Source of the DNA: an uncultured Armatimonadota bacterium
GTDB lineage: Bacteria; Armatimonadota; Fimbriimonadia; Fimbriimonadales; Fimbriimonadaceae
Assembly: GCA_903904815.1 (NCBI GenBank)
Contig: CAIVDU010000053.1
Span: 1-64,000, forward strand
Reading direction: 5' to 3'
DNA: 64,000 nt
A model generated the notes under the pieces. The model did no database searches, was not told the DNA's origin, and saw only the letters and a list, made by a program, of their open reading frames with translations. Below, piece by piece: positions 59,856-64,000 of this stretch. Position 1 is the stretch's first letter. Each line of letters starts with the position of its first letter. Position numbers and translations under genes: made by a program.

Positions 59856-60247
59856 TGGATAGTATTTCATGCCGCCAACTCTTCCAAGCATGGCAACAGC
59901 TTATTGAGCGTCACGATCTGTCGATTTTCTGTGTCGTGGATACTGCGATTCCATACGATGGCGGACTCATGTTCGAAAAGAAAAGTGCGGTCGGGCCGAC
60001 CATGCCCGATAGAAGGCTAATCACATTCGTACGCACCGAATTCAGAACTCGCTTCGGGGTGGAAGTAGAAGGATGGGCGCTGCTCTCGCACTCTGTAAAC
60101 GACCTCTCGAATGCAATCGAATACTTCCACATCATCGAAGACGTCGGGCATCCGGGACTTTGCCTCGTACAAGAGCCCGGGCTGTCGGTGATGTTCCTTC
60201 ATCCAACGATCTACCGCCCATTGTTCCGCAAGCTGGAGTCGGAATAG
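59855..60247 (+). CDS. Hypothetical accessory protein
   Basis: 130 residues from the ATG at 59855 with AAGGAG upstream: FQAWQQLIERHDLSIFCVVD and GHPGLCLVQEPGLSVMFLHP. No motif recognised. Overlaps the next GTG by one base. Confidence 0.55.
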   Translation: MDSISCRQLFQAWQQLIERHDLSIFCVVDTAIPYDGGLMFEKKSAVGPTMPDRRLITFVRTEFRTRFGVEVEGWALLSHSVNDLSNAIEYFHIIEDVGHPGLCLVQEPGLSVMFLHPTIYRPLFRKLESE

Positions 60248-60477
60248 TGACGTTCTTTCCACCGCCTCCGGGATACACAAGGCTTCGTTTCCGTCTCGAC
60301 AACAGGGAGATAGTAAGGCTTCCGAAATCAAGCCTTAATTTCGAAACCGCACTCGAGGAGTCGGGCGTCTTTGCTGCCGAGATTGAATCAGGTCGAGCGA
60401 TAGGACTGTATTTCTTCATAACCGTTCCGGATGGATGGAAGCGCCCCGCGTTTCTTGAGAGCGCCACTGAATACTAG
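60247..60477 (+). CDS. Hypothetical accessory protein next to attR
   Basis: 76 residues from the GTG at 60247: TFFPPPPGYTRLRFRLDNRE, FAAEIESGRAIGLYFFITVP. The three genes 59490-60477 are coupled and form a unit behind int, a usual place for lysogen-expressed cargo. Function unknown. Confidence 0.5.
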   Translation: MTFFPPPPGYTRLRFRLDNREIVRLPKSSLNFETALEESGVFAAEIESGRAIGLYFFITVPDGWKRPAFLESATEY

Positions 60478-60521
60478 CGGTACAAAAACGGCACAAAAAC
60501 GCTGTCCACTGGAGTCCATCA
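60478..60521 (+). repeat. Right copy of the 44-bp arm-type repeat
   Basis: Pairs with 15149-15192 in the same orientation; it begins one base after the last phage stop codon and ends 46 bp before the attR core. Further GTCCA units follow. Confidence 0.75.
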
Positions 60522-60567
60522 GAGTCCAATTTTTGAACCTAAACAGTAGACGGTATTCGAGCAGAGT

Positions 60568-60619
60568 AGCTGTTTCGTAAACAGCAGGTCGCGGGTTCGA
60601 TTCCCTTCATCGGCTCCAG
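60568..60619 (+). repeat. attR core (52-bp tRNA 3' part)
   Basis: Identical to 15031-15082. It holds the anticodon and T arms only, with no 5' half, so it is not a second tRNA gene. Confidence 0.95.
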
Positions 60620-60630
60620 ATTTTAGATTC

Positions 60631-60657
60631 AAAACCCCGCTCCTTCGAGCGGGGTTT
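60631..60657 (+). terminator. Original tRNA-Thr terminator
   Basis: AAAACCCCGCT/AGCGGGGTTTT, an 11-base stem with a CCTTCG loop including the T tract, 11 bp after attR. Before integration it lay just behind the tRNA. Confidence 0.8.
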
Positions 60658-60749
60658 TGTTGTATTTGCGCCTCGTCCTTTCGTCCAGGAGTCACCATTT
60701 TAACCCGCTGCCGAGTTTCACCTGGCAATTGCCTGCAAACGGAGGGCCA

Positions 60750-61226
60750 TTAGCTTTTCTTGAACACCTTCACCGGAATCGGATAGTTCACCAGGGGCGT
60801 GTCGTAGATCACGACGATGCTGGTGGTTCCTACGGTCATGGAGGACTTCACGATGAAGTAAGTCTTAGCGTTTATCCAGAAATCGACGGAGGCGGGTCCC
60901 CTTAACTTCGCGTGGAAGGTCGGTACATCGTTAACGGTCTCTTTGGTCACCTTGGCGTCAGGCATCAACGTAGAGATCGACACGTAGGAGGCGTGAACCA
61001 ATGTCGTAGGAACGTAGGTGCCCGCGTTGCCGGAGATTCCGGTGATGGCGGCGATGCCCAGTTCTGCACTCGGTTGGGGCTCCCAGGTTCCGCCTGCGTT
61101 CACCTCAGTGGTCTTTCCGTTCGAGACCATGTCGTATTCGGAGCCGAACATGCTGCGTCCCGAAACGCGAAGCATGCCGGGCCGCATGAATCGGATGTGG
61201 GCCGTGCCCTTCATGTCATTGCCCAT
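60750..61226 (-). CDS. LolA/DUF2092-like protein, possibly N-terminally truncated
   Basis: 158 residues from the ATG at 61226. MKGTAHIRFMRPGMLRVSGR, WEPQPSAELGIAAITGISGN and VDFWINAKTYFIVKSSMTVG follow LolA-fold DUF2092 proteins. Those normally have a signal peptide; here the frame runs back into the thioredoxin gene without one. Start or N-terminal loss is uncertain. Confidence 0.6.
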   Translation of the reverse strand: MGNDMKGTAHIRFMRPGMLRVSGRSMFGSEYDMVSNGKTTEVNAGGTWEPQPSAELGIAAITGISGNAGTYVPTTLVHASYVSISTLMPDAKVTKETVNDVPTFHAKLRGPASVDFWINAKTYFIVKSSMTVGTTSIVVIYDTPLVNYPIPVKVFKKS

Positions 61227-61260
61227 GTCCGATGGGCTGTTTTTATGCGGTTGAGTGCGT

Positions 61261-61614
61261 TTACCGAGCGCTGCCAGGGGCAAGGGCCGACTCGACTTGA
61301 CGGACGATCGTCGAGGATGAGGCCATCCCGGTAAACGCGCCGACCGGGCGGCCATGGTTCACTACCAAGAACGTAGGCGTGCCACGCACGGAGAAGCGCT
61401 CAACGATCTCTGGTTGTTCGTCGATGTTGACCAACCCTACGGTGACTCGAGAATCTAAGGCAAGAGCGGCTTTCTCGATGGTGCGTTTCATGAGCATGCA
61501 AGGCACACACCAAGAAGCCCAAAAGTCGAGGAGCACCGGAGTCTCCGAAGCGAGGAGGGTGTCGATGTTCGAGCCGGTGACTTCGACGGTCGGTCTCTGG
61601 GTGGCGATGTTCAC
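61261..61614 (-). CDS. Thioredoxin
   Basis: 117 residues. LLDFWASWCVPCMLMKRTIE holds the CVPC active site (usual CGPC), followed by VNIDEQPEIVERFSVRGTPT with the cis-proline. Cytoplasmic disulfide reductase. A few bases upstream lies the divergent amidase gene region. Confidence 0.9.
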   Translation of the reverse strand: MNIATQRPTVEVTGSNIDTLLASETPVLLDFWASWCVPCMLMKRTIEKAALALDSRVTVGLVNIDEQPEIVERFSVRGTPTFLVVNHGRPVGAFTGMASSSTIVRQVESALAPGSAR

Positions 61615-61681
61615 ATGAACCTAAATGCTGACCGGCCCGAATAGTTTCCGGTATTTGAACGGAGATGATCTAGAATCGGCC

Positions 61682-62377
61682 ATGCGCGGCAAATTGCCTT
61701 GGTTGACACTTTCGATTCTAAGTCTCACCCAGTCAGCCATGGCGCAAGGGACGCCTTACGAACATCGGGTTGTGTGCATCGATCCTGGGCATCCCTCCGA
61801 GGTGGGGCTGGGCACCCACGGAAAGCGAACCTCCGAAATCGAAGTCGCATACCGAGTCGCAACCAGCTTGGCCGCCCGACTTCGTGCCGAGGGATTCGTG
61901 GTTGTGATGACCAAGCACGACATGATGGAGAAGGTCACGAACCGCCGACGAGCCGAGATTGCCAATGCAGCGGGAGCGTCGCTTTTGCTCCGGTTGCATT
62001 GCGATGCCGCCGCGAGCACCCTGAGTGGCTTTGCTCTCTACTACCCCTCACAGCCGGGCGTCACTCACGGGGTCCGCGGGCCCGCTCAGGATGTGATCCG
62101 TTCGAGCGCGAAGGCGGCGAAGTTGATGTATCCGGCGATGACCAAGAGCCTAGAAGGAAAACTGCCCTCTCAAGGGTTAAAGTCCGATCTGGCTACCGCG
62201 ATCGGGAAGAAGCAGGGCGCCCTCACCGGGTCCATCTTTTCGAAAGTTCCCACCGTGCTCGTAGAAATGGTGGTCCTCACCAACCCCAAGGATGAAGACT
62301 GGATCCTGAGCGACGAGGGACAACAAGCGATGGTTTCTGCTTTAGACGCGGGAATTCGGGCCGCGCTTGAGCATTAG
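61682..62377 (+). CDS. N-acetylmuramoyl-L-alanine amidase (Amidase_3)
   Basis: 231 residues from the ATG at 61682, before a signal peptide (LPWLTLSILSLTQSAMAQG). Zinc ligands: His in CIDPGHPSE, Glu in TSEIEVAYRV, His in LLRLHCDAA; catalytic Glu in VLVEMVVLTN. Periplasmic wall hydrolase, used in septation or recycling. Confidence 0.9.
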   Translation: MRGKLPWLTLSILSLTQSAMAQGTPYEHRVVCIDPGHPSEVGLGTHGKRTSEIEVAYRVATSLAARLRAEGFVVVMTKHDMMEKVTNRRRAEIANAAGASLLLRLHCDAAASTLSGFALYYPSQPGVTHGVRGPAQDVIRSSAKAAKLMYPAMTKSLEGKLPSQGLKSDLATAIGKKQGALTGSIFSKVPTVLVEMVVLTNPKDEDWILSDEGQQAMVSALDAGIRAALEH

Positions 62378-62700
62378 CCAGATTTCTCTATCGCTGGCTA
62401 CCTGAGTGCAAACCAATGAAGCTTCCAAGCTACCGAGCCGCTAGAGCTCCGTTAGTGAAACACACGCGAACTGGTATCAACACCCGAAAGCAGGGCTTAC
62501 GCCCAACATGATGCGATGGGCTCGAGCGGCATCATGGCAACCATCCTGCAATCCGTTCAGTGATAGGGAATAGTCGTGAAAGTAAACCGTTACTCCCAAA
62601 TCAGCCGTTTCCCGAGAAAGATGCCGTTGCGCGTCACGTAAACGAGTGATACTCGCAAATTAACACTTTCTATGCCCGGTTTGGTAGGCGATTTGGTGTA
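62378..62700. other. Intergenic stretch with no recognisable gene
   Basis: About 320 bp after the amidase. I saw no credible frame or clear regulatory motif. Confidence 0.5.
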
Positions 62701-62842
62701 TCCTGTATGCGTCTCTCATAGACGAGAGATATAACGCATTTAGGGCGTAGGCCCGGGTGCAACTAATTGCCCGACGCAGATCGGGAAGACTCAGCAAAAA
62801 TATTTGGTCCGCGTCCGCCCTCCGGCGACGCGGATTCTTTTT
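62700..62842 (+). ncRNA. Candidate small RNA with intrinsic terminator
   Basis: Hairpins TCTCTC/GAGAGA (from 62715), GCAA/TTGC, CCCGA/TCGGG, then a terminator CCGCGTC/GACGCGG (62809-62833) followed by TTCTTTTTT. No gene follows on the plus strand, so this is not a leader. A TATCCT at 62699-62704 could be a -10. No Rfam family is recognised with confidence. Confidence 0.4.
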
Positions 62843-62864
62843 TGCGTGAGGCCGCGCGCAAAAA

Positions 62865-62901
62865 AAACTCGCTCGATCAAAGGACTTGATCGAGCGAGTT
62901 T
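62865..62901 (-). terminator. Terminator of the amt-P-II operon
   Basis: A 16-base perfect inverted repeat (AAACTCGCTCGATCAA and its complement) around AGGAC; on the minus strand a T run follows. It lies 20 bp after the P-II stop. Confidence 0.85.
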
Positions 62902-62920
62902 GGGGTTGTGAGATGGGGAA

Positions 62921-63262
62921 CTACCCGAGTGCAGACTCACCGCGCTCATTCGTCCGGATTCGGACGACTTCGTGCAGCTTGGTGACGAGGATCTTCCCGT
63001 CACCAACTTCGCCAGTGGTGGCGGCAGTTTGAATTGCGTCGACCGCAGCGTCGAGACTTTCAGCTGTAACGGCGACAGTGACAAGGATCCGAGGATCCAA
63101 GTGATGGGCGTACTGCGATCCGCGGAACGAATGCGTAGCCGTTCGCTGACGGCCTTCGCCCCGAACGTCGGTAACGGTTAGCCCGATCAGGTCGTGTGCC
63201 TGGAGAGCCTCTCTCACTGCCTCAAGGCGATGAGGTCGGATGATGGCTTCGATTTTGAACAT
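62921..63262 (-). CDS. glnK: Nitrogen regulatory protein P-II
   Basis: 113 residues from the ATG at 63262. FKIEAIIRPHRLEAVREALQ and DGKILVTKLHEVVRIRTNER are P-II signatures; the T loop keeps Tyr51 (uridylylation site) but has Phe46 in place of Tyr. It senses 2-oxoglutarate and ATP and blocks Amt. The amt neighbour favours GlnK. Confidence 0.9.
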   Translation of the reverse strand: MFKIEAIIRPHRLEAVREALQAHDLIGLTVTDVRGEGRQRTATHSFRGSQYAHHLDPRILVTVAVTAESLDAAVDAIQTAATTGEVGDGKILVTKLHEVVRIRTNERGESALG

Positions 63263-63363
63263 GTTATTCTTCTCTCGGTTCTGTGCGTCGTAACGAGAGC
63301 CCACTTCTCAAGATAAGGATGTCATCAAGAGAAGGGAGTATCTCGTTACATAGACCTTCTGTC

Positions 63364-64000
63364 TTATTGGGCAGGATAGGCTTCGATGCCGTGCTCGAAG
63401 ACGTCGAGACCACCAGGTCCCGTCTCGCCCTCTGCTTCGACACGAAGGTTCCATGGCTGAGGAAGCTTTCGGATCACCCACATCATTACATACGCGATCA
63501 CAAAGGTTGCGATCGTGATAATGGCGCTGCCGATGCACTGCGCTTCGAGAACCGAGGTTCCGCCGTGGTAGAACAGGCCGGCTACGGGCGAAGAGTCGTC
63601 GGCGCCGGTTGGTCCGGTCGCTCCGTACTTGCCGCAAGCGAAGAAGCCGAGTGAGATCGTGCCCCAGATTCCAGCGAAGCCGTGGACGGCAACCGCTCCA
63701 ACCGGGTCGTCGATGCGAAGCCACTCAATGAAGTTGACGCCGATCCAGACCACGACTCCAGCGACGAGTCCGAGAATGATCGCGCCAAGAGGATTGACCC
63801 AATAACAAGGGCAGGTGATCGCCACGAGTCCGGCGAGCATTCCGTTGATGGAATAGCCAAGGTCAAACTTGCCCTTCGTCGGGCCGACGAAGAACGCGAC
63901 GACCATAGCCGAAAGTCCAGCCGCGCAGGCAGCTAACGTGGTGTTGGCCGCGATTCGTCCGATGCCCTGAGCGTCCATTGCCGATAGGGTGCTTCCCGGG
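63364..64000 (-). CDS. amt: Ammonium transporter Amt, C-terminal part (partial)
   Basis: At least 211 codons, running off the right edge. INGMLAGLVAITCPCYWVNP, FVGPTKGKFDL, GAVAVHGFAGIWGTISLGFF with the conserved pore His, and IIGSAI-like helices are the Amt family. Inner-membrane NH4+/NH3 channel, in one operon with the P-II gene. Confidence 0.93.
   Translation of the reverse strand, partial: PGSTLSAMDAQGIGRIAANTTLAACAAGLSAMVVAFFVGPTKGKFDLGYSINGMLAGLVAITCPCYWVNPLGAIILGLVAGVVVWIGVNFIEWLRIDDPVGAVAVHGFAGIWGTISLGFFACGKYGATGPTGADDSSPVAGLFYHGGTSVLEAQCIGSAIITIATFVIAYVMMWVIRKLPQPWNLRVEAEGETGPGGLDVFEHGIEAYPAQ

Larger units (their letters stand above)
15031..60619. mobile_element. Temperate phage: lambda-like head and control, Mu-like contractile tail
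   Basis: About 45.5 kb from attL core to attR core, integrated in tRNA-Thr by a tyrosine integrase (58471-59484). The contents include a CI/LexA-type repressor, divergent early arms, replication, lysis, terminase, portal, S49 protease/scaffold, D and E capsid genes, and a full contractile tail set. No essential structural gene is visibly broken, so the element may be inducible. No transposase is present despite the Mu-type tail. Most genes run leftward; only the repressor and the 50.1-60.5 kb arm run rightward. Confidence 0.95.

Noticed and set aside
60568-60619. Second tRNA-Thr at the right end
   Set aside because: Only the 3' part is present, with no acceptor 5' strand or D arm; it is the attR copy.
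15031-60619. Mu-type transposable prophage
   Set aside because: Only the tail is Mu-like; there is no transposase pair, and the ends are tRNA-derived with a tyrosine integrase.
62730-62800. Cobalamin riboswitch
   Set aside because: GGTGCAACT and GGGAAGAC recall its conserved blocks, but the core pairing is absent and no gene follows.
62921-63262. Loss of the P-II uridylylation tyrosine
   Set aside because: Counting residues shows Tyr51 is kept; only Tyr46 is Phe.

Overview
The window is a piece of a bacterial chromosome (about 58-60% G+C by eye) that carries a complete-looking temperate phage. The chromosomal flanks suggest the Armatimonadota, probably a Fimbriimonas-like lineage. The pseudopilin has the FTLIELLVVIAIIAILAA head, the LFPVFAQA continuation and the H-x9-DG tail that are common in that phylum. 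Other flank genes encode TPR-sulfotransferases, 4-hydroxyphenylpyruvate dioxygenase, a TMEM14-like protein, thioredoxin, an amidase and a P-II/ammonium-transporter pair. This taxonomic reading is an inference; no rRNA is present.

Left flank (1-15030): N-terminal part of rarA, a CapA-type protein, two secreted proteins, then a cluster of two TPR-sulfotransferases around a pseudopilin and a small lipoprotein. After these come a DUF2993-like protein, ygfZ, a TMEM14-like protein, a PafA-like phosphatase, an MmcQ/YjbR protein and hppD. A tRNA-Thr(CGT) gene at 15007-15081 is the integration site.

Prophage (15031-60619): bounded by a 52-bp direct repeat of the tRNA 3' part, with a second 44-bp repeat just inside each end that probably holds integrase arm sites. 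The layout is lambda-like. A CI/LexA-type repressor (48891-49661) lies between two divergent early promoters, both overlapped by the same operator hexamers. The leftward arm runs without reversal from a Cro-position HTH gene through two DNA methylases, a PolX-like nucleotidyltransferase, RusA, replication genes and a Q-position gene. It then passes a strong hairpin at the tR' position and continues through lysis genes, a lambda-type head module (Z-like, Nu1, A, W, B, C with nested Nu3, D, E, FI, FII) and a Mu-type contractile tail module in Mu order (gp38, sheath, tube, gp41 with a -1 frameshift, tape measure, N, P, gp45 to gp48, fibre). The rightward arm carries small early genes, an SbcC/Rad50-like ATPase, a RecT annealing protein, an MBL-fold probable nuclease, an ASCH protein, a TGT/DpdA-like protein, an excisionase-like HTH, a PD-(D/E)XK-like protein, the tyrosine integrase and three small genes of unknown function next to attR.

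Right flank (60620-64000): the tRNA's original terminator, a LolA/DUF2092-like protein, thioredoxin, an N-acetylmuramoyl-L-alanine amidase, a stretch with a candidate small RNA, then glnB/glnK-like P-II and the C-terminal part of amt on the minus strand.

The most notable points are: an unannotated -1 frameshift tail chaperone product; a nested scaffold start with its own Shine-Dalgarno; 11-bp-phased operators in both early control regions; a methylase gene whose end is out-of-frame remnant of another methylase; a tRNA-like element between late genes; a DpdA/TGT-like protein without its pathway; and exported beta-helix proteins in the tail-fibre cluster.
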